A stretch of DNA of 64,000 nucleotides from Phlyctochytrium arcticum. Its lineage: Eukaryota > Chytridiomycota > Chytridiomycetes > Chytridiales > Chytridiaceae. This document shows, one piece after another, positions 35,702-47,874 of the stretch. The stretch spans positions 1 to 64,000 of the forward strand of contig JAHLKI010000021.1 of NCBI GenBank assembly GCA_025602905.1, written 5' to 3'. Numbering within the stretch: position 1 is the stretch's first letter; the number at the start of each line of letters is the position of its first letter. The translations under genes were made by a program, and so were the position numbers. Under the pieces are notes generated by a model. It saw only the letters and a list, made by a program, of their open reading frames with translations, had not been told where the DNA came from and ran no database searches.

Positions 35702-38476
35702 GATGAATCAAACCCCTCCTCTTCTCTCTCTCTTTTAATCCAACGTCGATACTTGCAATCCTGTGATTTGGTCCAAACTTTAGCAATCTTGCCCAGATCA
35801 TTCCACTCTCAGCTCGACAGACAACTGTCCAAAACCACTCACCACTACTAGTCCAAATCTTTTGCCGTGAACGAATACAATCAATACTCAAAATCCTCAG
35901 GTGTCAGTTGCGTTAGTCCAAGATTCGGTTCAAATCTCTTGAAGTTTAGTTGTCCCATTTTGCTGGATGACGCGTCTGGAATCTCATCACGTGTAGAGTG
36001 CTGCGCAGCTGCGGATATTTTAGGAATAGCGTGGGAATTGGAACAAGGTGCAAGAACAAAAGTAAGAATCTCAGTGGAAAGTATTTGAGCATGACTGTAT
36101 ATCCTTCTTTATTTGTTGCTGTTTGTATGCCGTATAGCAGGCAGCTGTGGCCTCGCCAAAATACAAAAAGTATGGTATTCGGTGGCAATTTTGGATGACG
36201 AGGAGGAGACACACCCAGCGTGTGTATACGGCTGTTAAGAAAGTTTTTGTCGGGTAAAATGGCTGAAAGTAAAGTATGCCTCATTAATGCACAAGTTATT
36301 TGATGGGTTCATTGTCGTTGGTTGAATGCTATTTCGGTCTAGGGTCAACTCAATAACATGACAGCACACCAAATTCTTGATGGATGATATATCGTTAAAG
36401 GTGAATACCGATGCCAATGTCCAGGACAGAGCATTCTGGTACTAGGAGGCCACCGCTGGATTGTAGATCTTTTTGGTAAAGAAATTTGCCCTCCAGCGAC
36501 AGATATATTTTGCAAATGATATTCTCAGTGGTTTGCACCTCGGCGTATTGTACATGTACAATATACAGGTACAAGCTCTACTTTAGGTTGCGGGGAAACA
36601 GGGAGTATGCTGTCTACATACGCTATATACACGTTAGATTGCTTGATAGGTCCCGGTGTTCCTTGCAATGTTCCGGTTGGGTCGAGAGGCAAAAATGTTG
36701 GATAGCAGTTCTCAAGTCAAAGTCCGAAACGTCGCAGAACCATTTGGGGCATATTTCGTTTGGTGAATCGTTGAAACCAATACCGAACTTGGTATCCGCG
36801 GACTTACCTCTTTGTTCCCGAGTGAGGGAAGATCATTTCGCCGTGGATATAGATGAATTGACAGTGAGTTTTTGAAACATTTTGCGTAAGGAAGCTGTCA
36901 AAGTGATCTTGGGGCGTTAGGATTCGCAGGGTAGAATGTATGCCGAATTTGCCTTGAAGACGATCACCAGGGACCCGTTTTTTCATGTTTGCCTTTTCAC
37001 CTGCGCTCAGGTTTTTGTTCGCAGAGAACAAAAGTGTTTTTAAGGTTGCGGCGGACTCAGAGTTGTGTGGCCGGATGGACGCCCGAAGTAGGGGTTGAAA
37101 TACTTGCAGATTTCCCGAACTCCCCAAAGGAAGTTTGCTTTGGCACGCCCTCTTCAATTCGGGATCTCCCCGTGATTCAATGTCTTGACTAGAAGTATGT
37201 GAACCACAATTGTCACATAATTTTTCTTTCAGTATTTGATAAAGAGTGGTAACAGTCGCTGCAATATCATACTTCTTTGTATAGAGCAACATTGCCAGTG
37301 GCCATGGCGGTCGCCGCATCCAAGACGAGCGGCAGCTCTTCATCAAAGTGTCAAACGAGCGACTCAGTGTCAACATATTGGCGGCTCTTAACCCTGCCTT
37401 TGGTAGTCACTTGGCACTGCTTCCAGGCCTAAAAAAGCCATCGTAACTAACATCATTCGCCGCACTGGTTGCAAGTTTTACCAACTGAACTGGAAAGTCA
37501 GGGTACGCCGCGGACCAGATAAGAATAAAACCAGAGAGGTCACCTCGTTTGGATCGAAAAGGCAAAAATCTGGGAAGCAGGTGCACACAGCTACCGGAAA
37601 AAGTCTTATATCAAGTCCGCATGACAAAGTCAGACTGCTGCTCAGACTGTGACATGATATTTGCCTCGATTTGGAACTGTGGCGTTCCGTAGGTTCCCAC
37701 GCGTTCTGACTTACACCCGCATTTCGAAATTAGGATATAGGGGCCAGCATGCATCCAGAACGAATGGAATATCTTAGTTTCAAGGTATCTATGTCTGCTA
37801 CACCCTTGATGCATGAGGTCCGGGGCAGCACATATCGACAGCGGCATCCTATGCCTGCCAGGGCTCTTCTAACGGGTCAAATGCATATCGGTAAGCAGAA
37901 CAAATCACGAGGATAAGCCAGAAAACTTCAATATAATAGATTTCTGGGGGTTTACCTTCTGAAAAAGAACGCAGATAGATTCAAACGGCCAATCCATGTC
38001 TGAACAGTGTCGCGGCTTCCTATTCAGTGATCTTGTCCTCCACACCCTTCACCCTCATTCTGGTTGAGATACAAATTTATTGGAAGGCAAAAGGCCTCCT
38101 TGAAATTAATCTTTAGCATTATCTGGCATTGTTTTTCCAAAGATCACGGTTGGGTTAATAGGGACGCTGTCAATCTGTCTTCTTTCGACCCAGCGGACCC
38201 ACCACTCTGTGGGAGTTGCTACGCCAAGACCCAGGCCAAGATTTTGTCAAAACATTGACCCGTAAATATTGGTGGATAGCAGAGCCTCCGCATCCAAAGA
38301 GAAGCATTGTTTTTAATGACCCGAACGGAGGCAGATAAGTTAAGGTTAATTCGGAAATATAGAAGGTCCCATGCATGCTTGGCGACCCAAAAGTCCCCGC
38401 AGTGTTTTAGAATATTTGCATAAAAAAGTGTCTGCAACTGCAACATCTCCTTTTTTTTGGACAGAGGGGAACCGAA
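35702..38476. other. Long intergenic region
   Basis: 2.8 kb without a gene I can support. A 190-codon open frame on the minus strand (36804-37376) has no recognisable domain and overlaps another open frame on the plus strand. The region next to 35701 must contain the beta5 promoter. Confidence 0.4.
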
Positions 38477-41400
38477 ATGGCAAGCAGTTATCGGCCTCGT
38501 AATAATGTGCGGGCATCGGCGCGAACATCCGTTTCCAGTCAAGGCCAGTCATCGACGGGCCCGCCGCCTTGGGCCCGGCGGCAGTCATTGAGCGCGTCGC
38601 CATCCTTCAGTATGGCAGCAGGAGGTGGGCTGGGAATTACGATGGAGGGTGGGGTTGGAGTTGGGACCGTGGCACCCATTCAGATGCGTGTGGATGGTAA
38701 ACGGGAGATCCTCACTCTATACGAGAAGGTGTGTTGTGGTAGGCGGCTCTGAAGATTGGACAGAGAGACTCATCATATATTTTCAGGATACCAATATGCT
38801 TGAGGAAGCATTTAATATGCGGAATAGTGGACATTCGATGTCCACTGCCTTGGACGCTTTGTGTCAGTAGAAGCGTCTTTCCTTTGAAAATCCATAACAA
38901 AAGTAAACTAACAAGCTGTTTTACGTGCAGGTCCGTATGGAGGCGACGCTATTGCTAAAGTAGTCTACGTCGATGCTGATACCCAATGGGACACCATCAT
39001 GGTCTCTAAAAACACCAATCCACGAATCAACAAGCTCCGAATAGCATTCGAGCACGCCCTCCTTTCCGAAGGTCTCATTCTCGAGCGAGAAACCAGTGCC
39101 TATGACGCAACAGCCACCCTCATCAAACTCATGGTCCCTTTTGACCGACTCTGCTACGAAGCCGAACGGATGAAACTCAAAATCCCGATCCAGTCGTCGG
39201 CTACCAGTGCCAAATTTGCGGCGCAGGAGGGAGCGGCTGCGGCGGGAACGGGGGGAGCCAAATACGCCAATCCGGATGAAATGTGGAAGGGAATGATTGA
39301 TTATATGCGGACAGACTCAAAGAAACGGCAATCGTTGACGTTTAAAAAGTCAAAGATGAGCGCGTTCTTGGGCGGCAATCCGGATGTATTTGCCCCACGG
39401 GATGTGCATCTGGGGTTCTTTACTGCTGCGCAACGGAATCTGCTGGTGGGTTTTGTGTTTGCTCTTCATGGCATGAAAACACGGTTGGTAAACTGATCTT
39501 GGTTCTTTGGCAGACCTACAACATTATTGTAAGATGTCGGTGCAGCGCACAGGGAAAGGAGCGCTCAAAAGGTGAGCAACACGTTGCTTGCTCGTTACAT
39601 CCTCGAACGGCATGTCTCAGACTTTGTCACCACACAGACTTTTACGGGTTGCTTGATGAAGGAGTATTCTCAGTACGTAGCCACCGAAACGAAAAAAACT
39701 CATCATTTAAACCCTTCTGCGCAGAGTGTGTTTCCTCTCCATGACGGCCCCGCCAAATTACAAGGCACTGGCGCCCAACCTAATCTTCGATCCCGGCTGT
39801 ACGATAAATGGCGGATATCTATATACCATGTTCCCCTCGATAATCTGCGTGACTACTACGGCGAGAGGATCGCTCTGTATTTTGCATTCTTGCGTAAGTA
39901 CCCTTCGCACTAAATGCATCACAAATGTCGCTCATGGGGTGTTTAAATGCACAGGTCATTTTGGACGTTGGTTGGGTATTGCGGCAGTGGTGGGAGTTGG
40001 AGTCTTCTCGTATGGCGTGGTCATGGCTGTTCAGGAAGGAGCCATAACGTACACTTCGCCCTTCAGCGAGACAAAAGTGCGCAGCGCGTTGTCGACCATT
40101 TTCGACAACCGGTTGACTATGCCCTTCGCGTTCTTTCTCAGTGTTTGGGTACGTAAATGCGACAAGTCTACATGTGCCTTTTTCTGAACATTCACTAATT
40201 TAAATTTATTTCTTTTATAGGGTAAGAGCGAATTTATCCTGCAAACAGTCTCAGATCTTCGAAAGCTTATTCTTTGTTTTCTCGGATATTTTAGCGACAT
40301 TATACCTGGAGTTTTGGAAGCGCCGAAATATACGTTTGGCATGGTGGTGGGAGACGCTCGCTTTCGAAAAAGAGGAACGGACGCGCCCTCAATGGTAACT
40401 TTTACATTCCAAGTGACCAGGCAGTTTTTGATGGAGAATGTTACTAGGTACGGCACCGTTATGCGGCCAAACCACATCACATTGCGTCCCGAGCCCTACT
40501 TTCCTCGTAGCAATAGGCGCCGAATCCGAGCAGTTACCAGCATCGTACTGATCATCGCGGTACGTTACATCATTGCAGATCAGCCGAACGTTGACTCAGT
40601 CATTTTGTAGATTTTGGGAGTCATAGCCTCTATAGCAGCCTTTATCGTTATTGCTGTGTATTCCCGCTGGTATTTTGATACCTATCTTCCAGCCTACAGT
40701 ACCTATGCCGGTCTCATTTCTGCTTCGGTCTCGCTGGCCACGACTCTGATGCTGAGGCCATGCTTGGTCAAACTCGCCAAGTAAGTTTCTTTCTATTCAT
40801 TCTTGTATCGTCATTTGCAAGGATTTAATGTGGCGACGTGTGTTCGTTTTTCAGGGTACTGACGGACATGGAGAACCACAAAACCGAGACAAGATATCAG
40901 GACGCCTTGACCTACAAAAACATGATATTTGCCTTTTTGAATACCTTTGGATCCTTATTCTACATTGCTGTGCTCAAAGTTTGGATTGGGGTGAGGAATT
41001 CCGTTTTCATTTCGCGATGGCTGAAATGGAAGTCTAATTTTGCCCTTGATATAGCGGGGTCAAATCAAAATCATGGGACGGTTAGAATGGCAGGATCGGT
41101 GTCTTTACGATAACTGTATGCTCGACTTGACCATTCAAATGGCGGTCGTATTTATGGGACAAGGGTTTCTTGAACACTTTCGCAACTTTTTCCTACCGTG
41201 AGTAAACTCGCGATGTCGTTCAGAATGGATACATTTTGATCTAAGAGTTTTCTTGCTTGATAAAGATTTTGGAAAGAGCGACGAGCTAAAGCGCGCAAAC
41301 GTCGACATGAATCGAATCCCGACTTGAGCGACATTGAGAACAAAGCTGCTGTCGCTCCAGTCAAGATCAGGAGGTTTGAAGAAGATGGTCGCTTGGTGCC

Positions 41401-42270
41401 TTTTAATACCGAGGAGGGATTTTCCGGTATGGTTTTTTTTGCTTGGAGGAAAGAATGTGCAGGAATACAATCGTCTCTGACATATCAATTTATCCAGGCG
41501 GTTATTCCGGGACGGTCGTGCAATTTGGCTTCATTGTCCTATTTGCTGTTGCCTTCCCTCTCGCTCCATTATTCAGTATTGTACATAACGCTCTACGGAT
41601 GCGAATTGGTAAGTTTTGGTTCTGGTTCTGGTTGAGTTGAATGATCAAATAGGCCACTTACATCAGGCGAAAACAGATGCGTATAACCTTTTAACAAAAT
41701 CAAGACGACCGTATGCATTTCAGGCTGCAGATATAGGTTTGTTTCATTTTTTTGACTCCCAAAACGTCTGTTTCTCAGCCTAAACATTCAACATTCAGGA
41801 ATGTGGCAGCGGTGGTTGGAATCCGTGTCATACCTTGCTGTTCTGGTCAACGCCTTGACAATTGCGTTCGCATCGCCCTACTTTGAGGTTTGGCATAAAT
41901 CATGAAAGACAATCAAGCCAGACCCCGAGCTAATCGTATTCCGCGCTGTAGAGAAATTACTTATACCTTCTTGGCACCGAAAATGGCAATCCATGGGCCA
42001 TCCGTCTGGCATTCATTCTCTTATTCGAGGTAAGTCAAATTCTCACATCGTACCCGACCAGAATAAACGTCTCATCATTTACAAAATGTTGATTAGCACA
42101 TTGTCTTTGGGATTAAAGGACTAGTAGCATGGTGGATTCCGGATATTCCGCGGGACGTGCAACAAGCTATTGAGCGACAAGAGTTTCTGGATCGAGGTGG
42201 GCATATGGATGATGAGCCGGAAGAATACGATGCGGACGATTTACGAAGAGGAAGATGCTGCATCTTGTAA
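38477..42270 (+). CDS. Anoctamin (TMEM16 family) ending in a CaaX-like motif
   Basis: Anoctamins are membrane proteins acting as lipid scramblases, ion channels or ER-plasma-membrane tethers. The N-terminal exon is Ser/Gly-rich. Then come the cytosolic dimerisation-type domain (RIAFEHALLSEGLILERE, ATLIKLMVPFDRLCYEAERM) and the entry to the membrane domain (LDNLRDYYGERIALYFAFL). Membrane segments follow: RWLGIAAVVGVGVFSYGVVM, TLYLEFWKRRN, IASIAAFIVIAVYSRWYFDT, MIFAFLNTFGSLFYIAVLKV and GFIVLFAVAFPLAPLFSIVH. The C-terminus has RMRIDAYNLLTKSRRPYAFQ, the conserved block linking the last helices, then HIVFGIKGLVAWWIPDIPRD. At least 12 exons. The final residues RRGRCCIL precede TAA at 42268-42270: CCIL fits a geranylgeranylation CaaX box. 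Whether it scrambles lipids cannot be told from sequence by eye. Confidence 0.88.
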
Positions 42271-43365
42271 AAATTGGGCTGCTTCTAGTTGGCGGGTTGG
42301 AATAGGTCATGTACTTAGCGAGGTCGGGTTCTGTGTCATTATAGTTGGTGAAATCCAATTATTGCTACTTTTTGCTGAGACTTGATGGAAGAGCATGAGT
42401 GACAATCACATAATCCCATTCGTAAAGATAGGGTGTACAAAGTCAAGCATGGGGAAGATCAGTATGTAAATTTACGGGAAAAGTCCGTCCAAAGTCCAGA
42501 TTGTTGAATGCATCCGATAATTTCCGCCCCTTCCTTCATTGTCGCCCCAAGCAAATCATCTCTGATAAGTTATACATGTAGCTTTTGGTTCGATCACAAA
42601 ATTAATTGATGAGTTGAGTTTCAGACAGATGGGATAAAGTCACCTGATGCCTTCCAGCATAAAGTTACGTTTTTTCCTTGACTCTGGGTAGAAGAATCAT
42701 CGGTGTTCTCAAAAAAGTAGCCCAAACGTAATTTTTTTTTACCAAAAAAGTTGCTTTCCCAACTATTTTTTTGTTGACACCAAAACAAACTCAACGAGTC
42801 GGGCCTTGCGCGAATGGTTGTCCCAATGTTGCCAGAATCTCGGGCAGTGTCACTATGGGGTTCATCATCATGAAATAGTGAACTGGTCGCAAGATCTGGG
42901 AGATCTTTGGCCGACCGGGCCCTCAACAAGTACAACAAGTACAGTCCGACTCTGAGTCCGACTGGTAAAGCTGGCGGAAACCCGAGATGCACCTCCGAAT
43001 GCATGATAGACTGAGTACCTTTGGGAGGTCCTGCCATTGCGCCTCTGCCTAATACAAATACAGGATGTCGCATGCACATCTGCCCTTAGATCTGCCCCTT
43101 GCGCCTGCCCTTGCGCACGTTGGCTGGCGAATCATTGCATACCACAGTCGCGCACGTTTTGAGCCAGAGTGCAATCTGATTGACTTGTTGACTTGAATAA
43201 AAAAGTTGGATCAACTTGCTTGTCCGAACTAGGCAACGTGCCGAATACATCTTACAGTACGGTAGCTGTCCCTTCAACGCATCCTGATATTCATCGTCGA
43301 GGCAAGGGATGCCCGCGCAAGCATCAATCAAGTACGAGTCTCATCATTCATGCATGGCCAAATCG

Positions 43366-43375
43366 TACTCGAGTA
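43366..43375. repeat. Palindromic 10-mer TACTCGAGTA, copy 4
   Basis: Perfect palindrome; a near copy TACTCGAGTG lies 125 bases downstream at 43491-43500. Confidence 0.75.
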
Positions 43376-44402
43376 TATTGTTACCCCACGGCACTCGGGA
43401 ACGTATCCTGGTTTCTTCTTTACTGATACGCTACCCGTACCAATCTGTGACATCCCAATCCAACATTTTTTTTTGGCAATCATGTACCCGTACTCGAGTG
43501 TGTACGGCCACTTTTCATAACGTAAAATGAATTAAATTCCGGCATCAGCAGACGCTGGCGCATCCGAGGATTCCGAGGTAAGAATACAGCATTACGTGGA
43601 TATCTAGCAATCCTTCCGCATGACAAGCGCGGAATTTTTGCGTGGCTCATCCATAAGCTGGCCTGTCAACTATTTCTTTGGAATCGCTGGAACGGTAAAT
43701 ATCCAAAAAGTTTTTTGAATTCAGTTGAACGATTTCCACTGGCGCACCAAGGTACGCTCAATCAATGCGCAGAGGTTGCTTTTGCGATCCGAGGCCCGGC
43801 ACGTTGTTGTAGTTTTAGATATAGCTTGTTCGAACGAATGAATGTCCTGCTTTCGATATTCGAACAATAGAATGTCCCTGAGACTCCAGATGTGTGCACG
43901 TTGTCCCGCCATGTGTGCTAAAGGAATGTTTTACTCAGACATCGTGCGTATGGTGTGCATGTAGGAGGACGGCCGTATGGATGCGGTTGGGCACCGTGCG
44001 ATGGATGGTCGCCCGGATCTGTGATCATCGCTGCTGGCTGGCTGGCAACTCACCGTTCTACGAGTACAGACCGCGCGGGTCCAAACGATCAGCGGGGACA
44101 GCTGGATGGCCTTCTCGCGTAGATTTTTGCAGGACGCGACCGCGACAAAGGAACGTCACAACCGCGAGAGAGACGGCGACGTATCTCGTACTGAGTTACC
44201 CCATGCCGGCGATACCCGGCGGACCAGCAGATTCCATGTTGCTTCGCCGAACCTTGGCCCACTAAAAGTTTTGCCATAAAAGCTGGGGCCTAAAATTTCC
44301 CCCCGACGGGCAGACTTGCAAGCAGCAGCAGCCTCGCTTCACTCCAGCTCGACCATCCTTTGATCTTGCCCTCCAGGATCTTGGATCATCTTCTATATCC
44401 CT

Positions 44403-44410
44403 CATATATA
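44403..44410 (+). promoter_or_regulatory. Probable TATA element of the S1/P1 nuclease gene
   Basis: CATATATA lies 61 bases before the start codon, followed by a pyrimidine-rich leader. Confidence 0.4.
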
Positions 44411-44463
44411 CTCCATACCTCTTCATCAGTCGTTGACCGACTCTTTTCGTATTTCTCTGCATC

Positions 44464-45637
44464 ATGTTTGTCAAAGCTGCTGCCGTCACGGCGCTGGTCG
44501 CCCTCGCTGCTCAGGATGTCGTTGCTTGGACTAACGAAGGCCACGAACTCATCGGTGGTCTCGCCGACCAATGGATCACCTCCAACACTCAGGCTGCCGT
44601 TGACCAATTGATCCCCGGAAAGTCGCTTCGTGAAGTCTCTACTTGGGCCGACACCATCAAACGAAAATGTAAGTACCCCGCTAATAGCCAGCTCTACCCT
44701 CCGCGATCGGTAGATTCTTACTTTGTTTATATTTATAGACGGCTGGAGTTCATCTCTTCACTACATTGACACTGACGACAACCTCCCTCTTGACACATCC
44801 AACTCGGAGCCCGTCAAGTGCTCTGTCCAAGTCGTCAGCGACCAAGACAAGGGCCGCAATGTTGTCACTGCTATTGCCAACTACACCCAAGTCGTCTCTG
44901 GCCCACAATTCCCCCAGAAGGACAAGTCCGAGGGTCTCATGTTCCTCACCCACTTTATCGGAGATTTGGCCCAGCCGCTGCACGCCTGTGGCAAGCTCCG
45001 AGGAGGCAATGAGTTCAAGGCCATCTGGGAAGGCCAGAGCCAGTACGAATACCAAGGCAACTCCAAGGACTACCAACTCCACATCATCTGGGATCTCAAC
45101 ATTATCGAAAAGGATGTCAACGAGAACTTTGGTGGTGACTGGAAATCCTACGAAAAGTGGATCAAGGATGCCACTGACAACGGCGAGTTTGCCCAGGACA
45201 AGGAGAGCTGGACTGCGTGCAACACCCAGAGTGACCCCAAGAAGGACTCTGACGCCTGCGCTCTCGAGTGGGCCGTCGACACCAACAACCTCAACTGCGG
45301 AGTCATCTGGGACAAGAAACTTCTCTCTGGTGACGGAAAGAGCACCAAGAACGACCTTGCCAAGGAATACTACCAACAGACCTACATGATTGCCCGCAAG
45401 CAACTCGCCAAGGGTGGTTACCGTCTCGCAAAATATCTCGACATTGTCCTCGGCAAGCAAAACTCTGGTGAGCCCACCGGCGGCAGCACTCAATCCCTTC
45501 CCAAGACCAAGACCCGCAACCCCAAGCCTACCCGTACCCCAAAGCCTACCCGCAAACCCCGCCCAACCAAGACCAGCCGTCCCTTCCCCATTGTCGCCAC
45601 CCCCGCATCCCTGCGTGCCCGCTCCATCCGTCGCTAG
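44464..45637 (+). CDS. Secreted S1/P1-type zinc nuclease
   Basis: S1/P1 nucleases are secreted trinuclear-zinc enzymes that cut single-stranded DNA and RNA and release 3' phosphates. Exons 44464-44668 and 44739-45637, with a 70-base intron that splits the Tyr codon in RKYGWSS. The signal peptide ends VVA before Trp-Thr-Asn-Glu-Gly-His, so the mature protein would start with the zinc-ligand Trp. All nine expected ligands are visible: W and H of WTNEGH, D of WADTI, H of LHYID, H/D/H of THFIGDLAQPLH, and H and D of HIIWD. 367 residues in total. The C-terminus carries an extra basic Pro/Thr/Lys tail (NPKPTRTPKPTRKPRPTK) of ~50 residues not needed for catalysis. Confidence 0.95.
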
Positions 45638-46149
45638 ATTAATCTCATGCAAGTGTTCTGTCAGTGCTGGTCGCGTTCACAGATCCTTGCCGAACTTTTA
45701 TAGAACCTCAGATATATCTTACACTAGACTTAGACTTTACTTCGTATTATAGTTGACTATATACTCCACTACCCTCGTCGTCGCTTTACTGCAAGAGACA
45801 TTTTTGTACAGTTACAACCCATTAGTATACCAGATCGATGATTGTCACGATCCCAACATGATTTAACGTATGAATCTTACTTTGTGATTGCTCTTTCCAC
45901 TATTTTACATGACAAGCATCCTACATACGTTGCCCCGGGCCCAAACAAGTCCCCATCGTTAGATTTGCGCAAGTGGTGGAACGTTGACTGCTCAGTCCTT
46001 TTCGGCAACAGTATCCCCTTGATCGCAAAAATGGAATACAGGTTCTGGCTGGGTGCATGTTGTCCTATCAGAGTCCCCCGGTAAAGAAGGTTGAACGTGG
46101 GTTGACTGCAGGGCAGAACCGGGCCTTCTCTGCCTCCTCTCGGAGATAA
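45638..46149. other. Intergenic region between convergent genes
   Basis: About 500 bases with no recognisable feature. Confidence 0.4.
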
Positions 46150-46710
46150 TCATATAATAGGGTGAACGTAGGGCTTGAGTTTGTCGGCGTGGAGCTCCTC
46201 GGAATTCACGTCCATTTTTGCTGACAAGTCTTGGGTAGTGGGGGTGCCATTAGACAACGATGCCCTCCAAGCCGCTACCGGAAATTCTTGGTTTGCAAGG
46301 CATTGCATGGAATGGCCACGAGTTTGCAAATGCTTCTTCTTTCCCGAAAGTTTGTCTTTGATTTTTTTTGCGCAAGCTTTGCAAAATACCGAAGGTGAAT
46401 CCCCAGCTATTTGGCTAAACTGTCCATTGACTTCTGCATCGAGCCTCTTCTTGGCATCGATTTCGCGTTGAATACTCTCCTCCATTTGGCGCATTCGTCG
46501 GTAATCATCGTCGGTCAGTTGATACAGTCCTTCCATCCTTCGAGGCATAGCGGTGGTGCACCCTGTCGAAGGAGAAGAACACAGGGATGAGATTACTTTG
46601 CCGGTGAATGGACAACCATCAAACTGCAGCAGAAGAAAAAGTCTGTGGTCATTGCATTTGCGCCTCTCAAATACGCTTTTGGAAAAAGTATTGGTATTGC
46701 GTTGTTCCAA
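46150..46710 (-). CDS. Small protein with a U1-type C2H2 zinc finger
   Basis: Open frame of 186 residues on the minus strand. The central helix LTDDDYRRMRQMEESIQREI is highly charged and probably coiled. It leads into FCKACAKKIKDKLSGKKK and HLQTRGH, giving C-x2-C-x13-H-x5-H, the spacing of U1/matrin-type zinc fingers found in RNA-binding or splicing proteins. The C-terminus (LHADKLKPYVHPII) is unremarkable. The start may be at 46710 or at the internal Met at 46548 (MPRRMEGLYQL). The upstream part contains DGCPFTGKVISSLC, which may be a further Cys motif. RNA binding is inferred only from the finger type. Confidence 0.6.
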   Translation of the reverse strand: MEQRNTNTFSKSVFERRKCNDHRLFLLLQFDGCPFTGKVISSLCSSPSTGCTTAMPRRMEGLYQLTDDDYRRMRQMEESIQREIDAKKRLDAEVNGQFSQIAGDSPSVFCKACAKKIKDKLSGKKKHLQTRGHSMQCLANQEFPVAAWRASLSNGTPTTQDLSAKMDVNSEELHADKLKPYVHPII

Positions 46711-47874
46711 TGTTGAGGCAAGATTGAAGTTGTGTTGAAAAAGTACATGCTTGCAAGATTGTAATCAATACTGTCACAATATCGGCTCAACATTGATACT
46801 ATACATGATAATAGTCAAGTACATGTTGAGGCAATACCGCGATTCGGTATTGCTGCAATCATGAATTTCCAACATTGTCCTCATGCAGGTCCTCAAGATG
46901 TGAGAAAAGTATCGAGCAATGCCAGACAGTCGGAGCCTGAAATTGGAGCCATAGCACCCAGCGCCACACACGTGCAGATTTTTTTTGGGCCAGTCCTATA
47001 AAAACCCAAAAATCTGCCTCATTCTTCTCTCCCCATCTTCCCAACTTCAAGCAACTCTTGTCACCCATTAAAAGGCTTCTTGATTCCCTTCCAACCGGAA
47101 TAAACAACCCTTTTGTGTCTGACAACAAGAACAAAAAGACTCGTTCCAACTGTTTTTCGTACATGATTATTATCAACATTATATTTGCTACTTCGGAGGC
47201 TCTCTTACGAGGGTTTATGAGAAATTAATGTCCACCCATAGAATATGATACGAAAAACATGCTGTAGACGAGTTGCTGTCTTGGGATCTTTGCAAGGATC
47301 TTCATATGCTATTCATTCACTTGATGTGAGAGAATCGGCATCGCGTCGGCCGTTTGGTCGAGGCGCCGATATAATTGATGTGAAAAACATCAGGTGTGAG
47401 GAAGCTGAAGCGATTGGCCACAGACTATTGTGCAAAGATTCTACTAAAGAAGCTTGGAACGGTCATACAATCAAATTGGCGTTGACGGTCTGGATCATCG
47501 ATGAAGATATCTGTCGATGTAATTGTGAGCGATGTGGTGAACTTTGGCGATGTTCTGCACGATACTGGAATGGAAGAACTATTTACGCAAGACCTCCAAA
47601 TTCGTGGGAAAATTTTCTCTCGAGCAAACGCAATAAGCCAACGCGAAACGGCAAATGGCTACCAGAGATGAACAGAAATCAAAGCATTTTATTAGTTGCA
47701 AACGATCAATGAAGACAGCAATACATAACTGGTTTTTCTTCATAGTTTGAACTTTGGGGATGAGGAGGGGAACATCCACACCAAGCCTCAACCACCCGGT
47801 CGCAGACACAAAGCAAACCTCAAGCACAATCAGGTGAATCGATTGTCTGACGTATTGTATTACTCGTTGTAAAA
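46711..47874. other. Intergenic region
   Basis: Contains a 155-codon open frame on the plus strand (47245-47712, Cys-rich near its end: CRCNCERCGELWRC) that I cannot confirm as a gene. No other feature seen. Confidence 0.35.

Larger units (their letters stand above)
42271..44463. other. Intergenic region
   Basis: 2.2 kb without a convincing gene. It contains one perfect TACTCGAGTA palindrome (43366) and a one-mismatch copy (43491), and the probable TATA element of the nuclease gene. Confidence 0.45.

Noticed and set aside
35920..35945. B-box-like GGTTCAAATC
   Set aside because: No matching A box or tRNA cloverleaf upstream.
36178..36190. PACE-like proteasome element GGTGGCAAT upstream of beta5
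   Set aside because: One mismatch to the yeast consensus, a short motif, and 480 bases from the start; not distinguishable from chance.
36804..37376. 190-codon open frame on minus strand
   Set aside because: No recognisable motif, overlaps another open frame on the plus strand, and one frame of this length by chance in 64 kb is plausible.
47245..47712. 155-codon open frame with a Cys cluster
   Set aside because: Composition is not convincingly protein-like and no domain is visible; kept only as a note in the intergenic entry.
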